Source of the DNA: Legionella genomosp. 1
GTDB taxonomy: Bacteria > Pseudomonadota > Gammaproteobacteria > Legionellales > Legionellaceae
Assembly: GCA_945867185.1 (NCBI GenBank)
Contig: CAMBHM010000023.1
Coordinates: 1-12,380, forward strand
DNA: 12,380 nucleotides
Direction of reading: 5' to 3'
Part shown: positions 1 through 7,152 of the stretch, piece after piece
Layout of the letters: every line of letters begins with the position of its first letter
Numbering within the stretch: position 1 is the first letter of the stretch
Translations under genes and position numbers: made by a program
The notes under the pieces: model-generated
Seen by the model: only the letters and a program-made list of their open reading frames with translations
Told to the model about the DNA's origin: nothing
The model's database searches: none

Positions 1-266
1 TCCACTTGCCCAGCTTGGGCTGCACAATGAATCCAATACCATGCTTTTTTTCTATCTTCCACGACACCTTGACCATAATAATACATATAGCCAATGGCAT
101 ATTCCGCATCGGGTTGGCCTTTGTTCGCCTCAGGTTTTAAACGAATGAAGGCTTGTCGATAGTTTTGCACTTGGAAGCTTGCAATGCCTTCGCGCAAATT
201 ATAGCCACTCGTTGCGCAACCATTTAGCCAAAGGCTTATAGTTAGAATGGTGAATAGCCTATACAT
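1..266 (-). CDS. Sel1-repeat lipoprotein, 3' end beyond the window
   Basis: The first 88 codons are present and the gene continues off the left edge. The N-terminus (MYRLFTILTISLWLNGC) is a short basic/hydrophobic signal peptide ending in a lipobox L-N-G-C, with Cys17 as the predicted lipidated residue, so the mature protein should be membrane-anchored. Residues about 46-86 match a Sel1-like (tetratricopeptide-type) repeat: alternating small and aromatic residues with the pattern A-E-Y-A-I-G-Y-M-Y and G-Q-G-V, then K-A-W-Y-W and A-A-Q-A-G. Such repeats usually mediate protein contacts, and I infer a scaffold role. A purine-rich Shine-Dalgarno (GAGGAA motifs) lies about 8 bases before the ATG. 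It starts 18 bases after the gspC stop, so the two are probably cotranscribed. The partner and the full repeat number cannot be seen here. Confidence 0.8.
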   Translation of the reverse strand, partial: MYRLFTILTISLWLNGCATSGYNLREGIASFQVQNYRQAFIRLKPEANKGQPDAEYAIGYMYYYGQGVVEDRKKAWYWIHCAAQAGQV

Positions 267-284
267 GACTGTGATTCCTCTTCC

Positions 285-788
285 TCAATGCACCAGTGGT
301 TTGGCCGGTGCCTCAAATTTTAAAATATCGGTCGGTAGATTCAGCCGTTCCATCTCACCGTCGTGCTCTATTAAAACACCCTCATGAGTGATACGTTTAA
401 TGATCACACCACCAGGAAGCACATCGCCCACTTCAAACGACTGTTCTGTGCCTGAAGAAGTACGAATGATCACCTGTGAGGTAGTCTGACTGGTGTCAAA
501 TAATATCCCAACGACTGTTAATTGCAACAACGATTCCTTCACGCCCGCTTCATCAAGATGCGTTGGAACATAAGAGCCAAATAAAGGTCTCTTTAACGCA
601 GCTTGCAGATCCTCTTGGGTGAATACAGTAGAAATCAGGCGATCAGGATGACTTATTTGCATTGTCTCAAGTGAGAAAAAATAGATCATAGAGGTTATGA
701 TCTGAGCCGTCAAGCCTGCCGCCAATGCCACACAGAGGATTCGTGGCACAATAGGACGCAATAATAGTTGATTTAGATCGGAAAACAC
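285..788 (-). CDS. gspC: Type II secretion system protein GspC (LspC-like), PDZ-less
   Basis: GspC is the inner-membrane component that links the cytoplasmic-membrane platform to the outer-membrane secretin GspD. This protein has 167 residues: a short cytoplasmic N-terminus, one transmembrane segment at about 17-39, a linker, then a homology region (HR) at about 65-152. Recognisable HR features are R-P-L-F-G-S-Y (67-73), the strand L-L-Q-L-T-V-V-G-I-L (87-96), V-G-D-V-L-P-G-G (120-127) and the final M-E-R-L-N-L-P. It stops soon after the HR domain, so there is no C-terminal PDZ domain, which many GspC proteins of about 270-300 residues carry. The start is a GTG at 788 with a strong Shine-Dalgarno (GGGGAAG) about 7 bases upstream; an ATG at 790 is out of frame. 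No other gsp gene is adjacent, matching the separate lspC location known in Legionella. The Sel1 lipoprotein gene follows. Confidence 0.85.
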   Translation of the reverse strand: MFSDLNQLLLRPIVPRILCVALAAGLTAQIITSMIYFFSLETMQISHPDRLISTVFTQEDLQAALKRPLFGSYVPTHLDEAGVKESLLQLTVVGILFDTSQTTSQVIIRTSSGTEQSFEVGDVLPGGVIIKRITHEGVLIEHDGEMERLNLPTDILKFEAPAKPLVH

Positions 789-869
789 ATCGACTTCCCC
801 AATAAATGATTAAAGTTTACAATAAACCAAGAGGCGCGTCATCTTAAGGATCGGGAGCAAAATAATAAT

Positions 870-2027
870 ATGAAAGAGCCAGCATTTGAAACCAGAGCCA
901 TCCATGCAGGGCAACCAGCGGATCCAACCACTGGTGCCGTCATGACGCCTATTTATGCCACGTCCACCTATCGCCAACAAGCCCCTGGCGTGCACCAAGG
1001 TTATGAGTACTCTAGAACTAAAAATCCAACCCGTTCTGCCTTTGAGCAATGTATGGCCAGCCTCGAATCCGGTCAGCATGGATTTGCGTTTTCTTCAGGG
1101 ATGGCTGCTATCAACACGGTCATTGATTTGCTATCAGCAGGCGATCATGTGATTGCCATGGATGATCTCTATGGAGGAACTTATCGGTTATTTGATAAGG
1201 TAAAAACCCGTACATCTAAGCTTTCTTTTTCATTTGTGGATCTCACGCAATTAGAATCCATTGAGGCCGCCATTCAACCGAATACCAAAATGATTTGGGT
1301 CGAAACGCCTTCAAACCCCTTATTGAAATTAGTTGATTTAAAAGCGATCGCAACCATTGCCAAACGCCACGGCATCTTGACTGTTGCTGATAATACCTTT
1401 GCCACACCTTGGATCCAACGTCCTCTAACCCTAGGATTTGATATCGTGTTGCATTCAGCAACCAAATATCTCAATGGGCACTCTGATGTGATAAGTGGTG
1501 TGGTCGTAGTCGGGAAAGAGACTGTGTTGGCTGAACAATTGGCATTTTTACACAATGCTGTTGGCGCCATAGCCGGCCCTTTTGATGCGTTTTTAGTGAT
1601 GCGTAGCTTGAAAACACTTGCCATTCGTATGCAGCGGCATTGTGAGAATGCGCGCGAATTGGCACTCTGGTTGGACAATCATCCCCAGATTGAAAAAGTC
1701 ATTTATCCAGGGCTCCCCTCACATCCACAACATGCGCTTGCACTCCAACAAATGCGTGACTTTGGTGGGATGATCACGGTGGTGGTTTCTGGTGGGTTGG
1801 AAGGAGCCAAACGCTGTTTATCCCGTTGCAAGCTCTTCACCTTGGCTGAAAGTTTAGGCGGCGTTGAAAGCTTAATTGAACACCCTGCCCTCATGACGCA
1901 TGCGTCCCTTCCATTAGAAATCCGTCAATCGCTGGGTATTGAGGAAGGGCTTATCCGATTGTCAGTCGGCATTGAACATATTGATGATCTCAAGGCAGAT
2001 CTTGAACACGCTTTAAGGAGCAATTAG
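870..2027 (+). CDS. Cystathionine gamma-lyase/gamma-synthase family PLP enzyme
   Basis: This is a 385-residue member of the Cys/Met metabolism PLP-dependent family, acting in the cytoplasm on cystathionine or O-acyl-homoserine (transsulfuration). Visible signatures are Y-S-R-T-K-N-P-T (47-54, phosphate and neighbouring-subunit contacts), the S-S-G-M-A-A loop (75-80), D174 in A-D-N-T-F (pairs with the PLP ring nitrogen), K199 in H-S-A-T-K-Y (Schiff-base lysine), and the C-terminal E-S-L-G-G-V-E-S-L (327-335) leading to H-P-A-L-M-T-H-A-S, plus R363 for substrate carboxylate binding. The C-terminal motif, with Glu at 327, fits gamma-lyase/gamma-synthase enzymes better than beta-lyase, but reaction specificity cannot be fixed by eye, so no symbol is given. 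GGAG and AAGGA lie upstream of the ATG. The stop TAG directly abuts the ATG of the acyltransferase gene, so the pair is likely one transcript despite no obvious metabolic link. Confidence 0.9.
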   Translation: MKEPAFETRAIHAGQPADPTTGAVMTPIYATSTYRQQAPGVHQGYEYSRTKNPTRSAFEQCMASLESGQHGFAFSSGMAAINTVIDLLSAGDHVIAMDDLYGGTYRLFDKVKTRTSKLSFSFVDLTQLESIEAAIQPNTKMIWVETPSNPLLKLVDLKAIATIAKRHGILTVADNTFATPWIQRPLTLGFDIVLHSATKYLNGHSDVISGVVVVGKETVLAEQLAFLHNAVGAIAGPFDAFLVMRSLKTLAIRMQRHCENARELALWLDNHPQIEKVIYPGLPSHPQHALALQQMRDFGGMITVVVSGGLEGAKRCLSRCKLFTLAESLGGVESLIEHPALMTHASLPLEIRQSLGIEEGLIRLSVGIEHIDDLKADLEHALRSN

Positions 2028-2915
2028 ATGACCGTATTACGCGCCATTCAAGGACAATTACAAGCGACCTGTGCACTCTGTGTGATTGGTGTGACTACGT
2101 GTGTAGGTTCCATACCTATTCTTTTGCTAGGCCTTTTAAAACTATTACCCATAGAGCGTTTAAAATCTTTTTGTACACGGCGAGTGGATAAGGTCGCAAC
2201 ACTCTGGAGTGATGTGAACAATCTCTATTTAAAGTATATTCATCCAGCCCGATGGGAAGTCACGGGGACGGCTCATTTTAATCCAGACGAATGGCATTTG
2301 GTTGTCGCCAATCATCAAAGTTGGTTGGATATTGTAGTATTACAACGATTATTTAATCGAAAAATTCCCGTATTAAAATTTTTCATCAAAGATCAATTAA
2401 AATGGGTTCCTTTATTGGGATTTTCCTGGTGGGCGATGGGGTGCCCATTTATGAAGCGCTATTCTAAAGCATATCTTGAAAAATACCCTCATAAAAAAGG
2501 GAATGATTTAGAAGCCACTCGAAAGGCCTTGGATTCGTTTAAACAAATTCCAGCAACACTCATGAGTTTTATAGAAGGCACCCGATACACGACTCAAAAA
2601 AAGGTGGAACAACACTCCCCTTATACCCATTTACTAAAACCCAAAGCGGGGGGCGTGGGTTTCGTCATTGATGCCATGGGGGATAAAATCAATCAATTAC
2701 TAGATGTCACGATCCTTTATCCCACCCATCGACACTCGTTATGGGATTTTTTATGCTGTCGCGTACCCTCTATCAAGGTTCATATTCGCACGCTCCCGAT
2801 TCCTGCGAAGTTTTTAAAAACACCGTTGCTTCAAAGTGAGGGGATCCTGAGTGAGTTCAGAGAGTGGTTGAACTACCAATGGTCTGAAAAAGACGCGTTG
2901 ATGGATCAGATGTAA
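2028..2915 (+). CDS. YihG/PlsC-type 1-acyl-glycerol-3-phosphate acyltransferase family protein
   Basis: The 295-residue protein belongs to the PlsC-like glycerolipid acyltransferases, which transfer fatty acyl groups to lysophospholipids at the inner membrane. A hydrophobic N-terminal helix (about 13-40) would anchor it. The catalytic motif is N-H-Q-S-W-L-D (95-101; His96 and Asp101). Motif II appears as K-F-F-I-K-D-Q-L-K-W-V-P-L-L-G (117-131), and motif III as F-I-E-G-T-R (181-186). A final block, K-P-K-A-G-G-V-G (204-211), is also typical. The W-W-A-M-G-C-P-F-M-K-R segment after motif II resembles E. coli YihG. The actual acyl donor and acceptor are not deducible. AAGGAG lies at 2015-2020, seven bases before the ATG, and the start abuts the upstream stop with no gap. 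Its 3' end overlaps the convergent epimerase gene by 10 bp. Confidence 0.87.
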   Translation: MTVLRAIQGQLQATCALCVIGVTTCVGSIPILLLGLLKLLPIERLKSFCTRRVDKVATLWSDVNNLYLKYIHPARWEVTGTAHFNPDEWHLVVANHQSWLDIVVLQRLFNRKIPVLKFFIKDQLKWVPLLGFSWWAMGCPFMKRYSKAYLEKYPHKKGNDLEATRKALDSFKQIPATLMSFIEGTRYTTQKKVEQHSPYTHLLKPKAGGVGFVIDAMGDKINQLLDVTILYPTHRHSLWDFLCCRVPSIKVHIRTLPIPAKFLKTPLLQSEGILSEFREWLNYQWSEKDALMDQM

Positions 2916-3910
2916 TACCCCCTATACCATTCAACAAAACGACGAATACCTTCTTGCACTTGTGTTTTTTCGTATGATCCATAGAGGCTATCAAATCGCG
3001 TGGTATCGGCGTGCGTAGAGATGACGTCTCCCTCTTGCATTGGTAAAAACCGTTTGATAGCCTTTTTTCCGGTCGCTTGTTCAATCGCCTCAATGTAGTC
3101 CATTAAATGGACGGGGTGCCCACATCCTAAGTTCAGGACTCGATAAGGCGCTCTACTGCTTGCGGCATCTGGTGACTCACTTGACCACATGGCATTGCTT
3201 GTTGCAGGGGAGTCGATAACCCGAGAGATCCCTTCTACGATGTCATCAATGTAGGTGAAATCACGCTGCATTTGTCCTTGGTTATACACAGTGATGGGCT
3301 TGCCAGCAAGAATGTCTCTGGTAAATGAGAAAAAAGCCATGTCTGGTCGACCCCAGGGGCCATATACGGTAAAGAATCGAAGACCTGTTGTGGGGATCTG
3401 ATATAAATGGGAGTATGAATGTGCAATCAATTCGTTGGCTTTCTTAGTGGCGGCATAAATGGCCAACGGGTGATTGGTTGAATCACTTTCTTGATAAGGT
3501 TGTCTTGTATTGGCACCATACACGGAGCTGGTTGATGCATATACCAAATGTTCAATTTTAAACTGTTTACAGGCTTCAATTAGAGTTGTAAAACCCACCA
3601 CATTAGATTGTACGTAGGCATGGGGATTGGTTAAAGAATAACGAACGCCGGCTTGGGCTGCCAAATTCACAACGTGGGTGGGTTGATGCGTTGTGAAAAG
3701 TTCCTGAAGGGTATGCGCGTCACACAAGTCCCCTTGGTAAAAAACAAAAGAGGGATAGGTTTGCAACTGTTCTAGTCGAGCTCTTTTTAGAGATACCTCG
3801 TAGTAATCATTTAGATTATCTATTCCAATGACGGTATCGCCTTGTTCCAATCGATGCTTTGCCAGATGATAACCAATAAACCCAGCGCTGCCTGTAACCA
3901 ATAATCGCAT
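2906..3910 (-). CDS. UDP-glucuronate 4-epimerase (NAD-dependent epimerase)
   Basis: This short-chain dehydrogenase-fold epimerase most likely interconverts UDP-glucuronate and UDP-galacturonate for surface polysaccharide. From the ATG at 3910 it has 334 residues. The NAD-binding loop is G-S-A-G-F-I-G (7-13), followed by acidic I-D-N-L-N-D-Y-Y (30-37), a family hallmark. The catalytic Y-A-A-T-K is at 152-156, with serines of the T-S-S-V-Y-G block at about 127-132. The G-L-R-F-F-T-V-Y-G-P-W-G-R-P-D-M-A stretch and Q-R-D-F-T-Y-I-D-D-I are near-signature for UDP-glucuronate 4-epimerases rather than GalE. An in-frame TTG at 3934 would add eight residues, but the Rossmann strand begins right after the chosen ATG. 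Its Shine-Dalgarno is weak. It stands alone here, outside any visible polysaccharide cluster, convergent with the acyltransferase and divergent from dapD. Confidence 0.9.
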   Translation of the reverse strand: MRLLVTGSAGFIGYHLAKHRLEQGDTVIGIDNLNDYYEVSLKRARLEQLQTYPSFVFYQGDLCDAHTLQELFTTHQPTHVVNLAAQAGVRYSLTNPHAYVQSNVVGFTTLIEACKQFKIEHLVYASTSSVYGANTRQPYQESDSTNHPLAIYAATKKANELIAHSYSHLYQIPTTGLRFFTVYGPWGRPDMAFFSFTRDILAGKPITVYNQGQMQRDFTYIDDIVEGISRVIDSPATSNAMWSSESPDAASSRAPYRVLNLGCGHPVHLMDYIEAIEQATGKKAIKRFLPMQEGDVISTHADTTRFDSLYGSYEKTQVQEGIRRFVEWYRGYYI

Positions 3911-3948
3911 GATCTGTTTGCGCCTGTGATTCAAATAAAAAAATGCAG

Positions 3949-3954
3949 TATACT
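3949..3954 (+). promoter_or_regulatory. Candidate -10 element upstream of dapD
   Basis: TATACT (five of six matches to TATAAT) sits in the 78-base gap between the divergent epimerase and dapD starts. The likely -35 partner (TGATTC, 3927-3932, 16-base spacer) is poor, so an activator or a weak promoter is possible. If used, transcription would start near 3961, giving dapD a leader of only about 15-30 bases. Confidence 0.35.
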
Positions 3955-3988
3955 CTAAAGTTACTTAAATAATGAAATGGCGTCTACT

Positions 3989-4810
3989 ATGACAGCGCAG
4001 AAACAACGTATCGAAGACTATTTTGAAGAACGACACACCCTCACGCCCAACAATGCACCATCCCTTTTAGTAGAAGCCATTGATGCAATAATCCATCAAC
4101 TGGATACAGGTAGACTTCGAGTTGCTGAAAAAATAGAAGGACAATGGGTGGTTCATGCTTGGTTGAAAAAAGCCATTCTCTTGTCTTTTAAAATATATCC
4201 CAATCAGCTGATTGAGGGTGGTTTCTGTCAGTTTTATGACAAACTCCCTTTGAAATTCAGGCATCACAACTCGGAGGATTTTGCTGATCTTGGGGCACGC
4301 GTGGTGCCACATGCCATCGTACGACGCGGCGCCTTCATTGGAAAAAATACCATATTGATGCCCTCCTATGTGAATATTGGGGCTTATATTGATGAAGGTG
4401 TGATGGTGGATACTTGGGCCACCGTAGGATCGTGTGCGCAAATTGGGAAAAATGTACACTTGTCTGGTGGCGCTGGCATTGGTGGGGTATTAGAGCCTTT
4501 ACAAGCAAACCCCACTATCATTGAAGACAATTGCTTTATTGGTGCTCGCTCTGAAGTGGTTGAAGGGGTGATCGTTGAGCGTGGCTCTGTACTCTCGATG
4601 GGTGTTTTTTTAGGTCAAAGTACTAAAATATATAATCGCATGACCAAAGAGATCACCTATGGTCGAATTCCTGCAGGATCGGTCGTGGTATCAGGCACAT
4701 TACCAAGTGACGATCTCAGCCATAGCCTATATTGTGCTGTGATAGTGAAAGAAGTCGATGAAAAAACTCGAGCTAAAACCAGTATCAATGAGCTATTAAG
4801 GATCTCATGA
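3989..4810 (+). CDS. dapD: 2,3,4,5-tetrahydropyridine-2,6-dicarboxylate N-succinyltransferase
   Basis: DapD transfers succinyl from succinyl-CoA to tetrahydrodipicolinate, committing to the succinylase branch of diaminopimelate and lysine synthesis in the cytoplasm. The protein has a helical N-terminal domain, then a left-handed beta-helix of hexapeptide repeats from about 105 to 240. Conserved segments include [11 protein letters not shown] (44-54), [18 protein letters not shown] (140-157), [11 protein letters not shown] (165-175) and [12 protein letters not shown] (182-193). With the ATG at 3989 the protein is 273 residues and known catalytic residues Asp141 and Glu189 fall at exactly those numbers, which is why I prefer it. 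An in-frame ATG at 3977 would add four residues. Neither start has a clear Shine-Dalgarno. The stop overlaps the dapE start (ATGA). Confidence 0.95.
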   Translation: MTAQKQRIEDYFEERHTLTPNNAPSLLVEAIDAIIHQLDTGRLRVAEKIEGQWVVHAWLKKAILLSFKIYPNQLIEGGFCQFYDKLPLKFRHHNSEDFADLGARVVPHAIVRRGAFIGKNTILMPSYVNIGAYIDEGVMVDTWATVGSCAQIGKNVHLSGGAGIGGVLEPLQANPTIIEDNCFIGARSEVVEGVIVERGSVLSMGVFLGQSTKIYNRMTKEITYGRIPAGSVVVSGTLPSDDLSHSLYCAVIVKEVDEKTRAKTSINELLRIS

Positions 4811-5931
4811 TTCAAACCCTCTTACAAAACCTTATTAAATGCCCTTCTGTAACCCCAGAGGATGCGGGCTGTCAGACTTATATCATCCAATATCTTGAAA
4901 CCCTTGGCTTTCATTGTCGAGAATTGAATAATCCGCCAGTCTCTAATCTCTTTGCAGATTGGGGTGGCACAGGACCGCTCTTGCTCTTTGCGGGACACAC
5001 AGATGTCGTGCCTGTAGGCGATGCAGCAGGTTGGCACACCGATCCTTTTGTGCTACATGAGCGGGACGGTTTATTTTATGGTCGAGGCACTGCAGACATG
5101 AAAGGCAGTCTGGCTGCAATGATGTTTGCTGCAGCTCGATTTGTAAAAATGTATCCGAGTGCATCCGGTCGTCTTGGTTTTTTAATAACAAGTGGCGAGG
5201 AAGGGGATGACTTTGATTTGGGGACCCCTTATGTTATGGAACAACTCAAACAGCAAGGCATCCATCCCAGTTACTGTGTGGTTGGAGAACCATCGAGTAC
5301 TGAGCGAGTTGGTGATGTTATCAAAATTGGACGACGAGGCTCCTTGACAGCACACATTCATCTACACGGAAAGCAAGGCCATGTGGCCTATCCACAGCAT
5401 GCATCGAATCCGATTCATACATTGGCACCTCTGTTACTTGAATTAACCACATGGCATTGGGATGAAGGCAATGCCCATTTCCCTCCCACTTCTTTTCAAG
5501 TCACGCATATTCAATCGGGTGGTCACGCAGGGAATATCATTCCAGGAGAGCTTACCCTACACTGTAATATACGGTTTTCAACAGAGCACTCCGAAGCCTC
5601 CTTGAAAAAGACAATAGAAGCGTGTTTTAATAAACATCATCTTTCTCCAGAGATTCAATGGCGACTAAATGGCAATCCGTTTCTCACCGATCAGGGACAC
5701 TTATTAACGAGTGTTATCGATAGTATTCGGCAGTACACAAAAAAGTCCCCGGATCTTTCAACCGCTGGTGGAACTTCAGATGGTCGATTTATTGCTTCCT
5801 ATCGGGTGGAAGTGGTTGAGTTAGGACCGGTGAATGCGACGATTCATCAGATCAATGAATGTGTGTCTCGGCAAGATTTGGAAGTGTTGAGCGAGATTTA
5901 TTTTGGAGTATGTGAGCGATTATTAACATAG
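4807..5931 (+). CDS. dapE: Succinyl-diaminopimelate desuccinylase
   Basis: DapE hydrolyses N-succinyl-L,L-diaminopimelate to L,L-diaminopimelate and succinate, two pathway steps after DapD. It is a dinuclear zinc M20-family peptidase homologue of 374 residues, the usual length. Metal ligands and catalytic residues are all visible: H64 in G-H-T-D-V-V-P, D97 in G-T-A-D-M-K-G, E131/E132 in S-G-E-E-G-D, E161 in V-G-E-P-S-S and H347 in N-A-T-I-H-Q. The lid/dimerisation domain runs from about 177 to 292 and includes G-R-R-G-S-L and K-Q-G-H-V-A-Y-P. The A-G-G-T-S-D-G-R loop (320-327) is also standard. Shine-Dalgarno AAGGA (4798-4802) lies four bases before the ATG, inside dapD, and the 4-bp ATGA overlap implies translational coupling. 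The enzyme looks intact. Confidence 0.96.
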   Translation: MIQTLLQNLIKCPSVTPEDAGCQTYIIQYLETLGFHCRELNNPPVSNLFADWGGTGPLLLFAGHTDVVPVGDAAGWHTDPFVLHERDGLFYGRGTADMKGSLAAMMFAAARFVKMYPSASGRLGFLITSGEEGDDFDLGTPYVMEQLKQQGIHPSYCVVGEPSSTERVGDVIKIGRRGSLTAHIHLHGKQGHVAYPQHASNPIHTLAPLLLELTTWHWDEGNAHFPPTSFQVTHIQSGGHAGNIIPGELTLHCNIRFSTEHSEASLKKTIEACFNKHHLSPEIQWRLNGNPFLTDQGHLLTSVIDSIRQYTKKSPDLSTAGGTSDGRFIASYRVEVVELGPVNATIHQINECVSRQDLEVLSEIYFGVCERLLT

Positions 5932-5940
5932 GGAAATACC

Positions 5941-7152
5941 ATGAATTCAGCACGCGGCATTGTCATTTGGTTTATCGCGACCCTCTTTGTGATTTATGCC
6001 TTCTGTCTTAATACTGCCGCTGCTGTCTTTTCACCGGTGATTCAAACCTCGTTGCATGCGAGTAATCTTAGTGTTGCTATGGCGATGGGCACTTTTATCT
6101 TGGGATTTGCCTGTATGCAAATTCCAGCTGGATTTTTGTTGGATACTTATGACGCCAAATGGGTAGTAAGTGCGGGGGTTCTCTTGCTAGCCATAGGCAA
6201 TTTACTCGTCTCCTTCACGGATAATATCGTACTCTATGCCTTCTCTAATGGGATTCAAGGCATGGGCGCTTCCTTTGCGTTCATTGCAGCCGCGGTGCTC
6301 ATTGCGCAGTGGTTTTCTGAAAAAACATTTCCTATTTTATTTGGTTTAACTCAAACACTCTCCTGTATTCTATCGGCCCTGATTCATTATGGATTTATTG
6401 AAGCCTTGGTCACGCATCCCTGGAACGTATTGTACAGAGACCTAGCAGGGGCTGGTTTTGTTCTTGCCATCCTATCCATCTGCCTGATCACCTCTCCCCC
6501 GAATCAACAGAAAGAAGCGCCGCTATCTTTAAAAAAATCGCTATCGATGGTCCTTCACAATAAACAAATGATACTTTGCGCATTGGCTGCTGCCACCTCA
6601 TTTGGCGTAGTATTGGCGTATGCGGGGTTTTGGTATACCAAAGTTGAAACATTTTATGCAGTCAGTACGCTCAATGCAGCCATCACCAGTGGTATGATTT
6701 TTTTTGGTATTGGAGTGGGCACACCGATCCTAGGATGGATCTCGAATCACTTCAACTCTCGAGTGATGATTATTCACGTTTCTTTGTGTCTTGGTACCAT
6801 GGCCTTGATTTTAGGAATTTATTTGCCCCATTTTCAAATAAAAACATTGATCATTACCCGGATTGTTTCGTTTATGATGGGTTTTTTCCTGTCAGGCGCC
6901 ATGCTGTTGTATACAGTGGTGAGTGAGATTTCAACCAACGCTACACGTGGCGTTGCTATCAGTGTGACCAATACAGCCGTCTTTTTGTTTAATACGGTTA
7001 TGTTGTTTTCGCCCTATCTCTTCTTAACATTATCCTCTACCCATTTTTACACTTACTTATGGATCATGCCCTTTTTCCTCACTTTCTCCATTTTACTGCT
7101 TTATTTCATTAAGGATAGTTTTAGACCAGAGGTGATAACAGATCTGCCCTAG
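5941..7152 (+). CDS. Major facilitator superfamily transporter (possibly Pht-like)
   Basis: This 403-residue integral membrane protein has about twelve hydrophobic segments separated by short loops, with a longer polar loop near 184-210 marking the middle of an MFS 6+6 fold. M-Q-I-P-A-G-F-L-L-D (59-68) leads into a variant of MFS motif A (G-x-L-x-D, here with T-Y-D-A-K following). The M-Q-I-P-A-G phrase and overall size recall the phagosomal transporter (Pht) family of Legionella, Coxiella and Francisella, which import amino acids or other nutrients, but this likeness is from memory and is not decisive. It starts nine bases after the dapE stop, with a Shine-Dalgarno AGGGA (5930-5934) overlapping that stop, so it is the third gene of the dap operon. 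Substrate unknown; context permits lysine, DAP or a related metabolite. The 3' end overlaps the convergent symporter gene by 32 bp. Confidence 0.85.
   Translation: MNSARGIVIWFIATLFVIYAFCLNTAAAVFSPVIQTSLHASNLSVAMAMGTFILGFACMQIPAGFLLDTYDAKWVVSAGVLLLAIGNLLVSFTDNIVLYAFSNGIQGMGASFAFIAAAVLIAQWFSEKTFPILFGLTQTLSCILSALIHYGFIEALVTHPWNVLYRDLAGAGFVLAILSICLITSPPNQQKEAPLSLKKSLSMVLHNKQMILCALAAATSFGVVLAYAGFWYTKVETFYAVSTLNAAITSGMIFFGIGVGTPILGWISNHFNSRVMIIHVSLCLGTMALILGIYLPHFQIKTLIITRIVSFMMGFFLSGAMLLYTVVSEISTNATRGVAISVTNTAVFLFNTVMLFSPYLFLTLSSTHFYTYLWIMPFFLTFSILLLYFIKDSFRPEVITDLP

Noticed and set aside
810-1079. Minus-strand open frame of 89 codons over the start of the PLP enzyme gene
   Set aside because: It lies antisense to a well-conserved protein, has no recognisable domain and no Shine-Dalgarno; a frame shadow.
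3911-3934. TTG start for the epimerase adding eight residues
   Set aside because: The extension is basic and unlike the family; the ATG at 3910 is immediately before the conserved first strand.
4067-4459. Minus-strand 130-codon open frame inside dapD
   Set aside because: It is antisense to the DapD hexapeptide-repeat region, whose codon regularity keeps the opposite frame open; no domain is recognisable.
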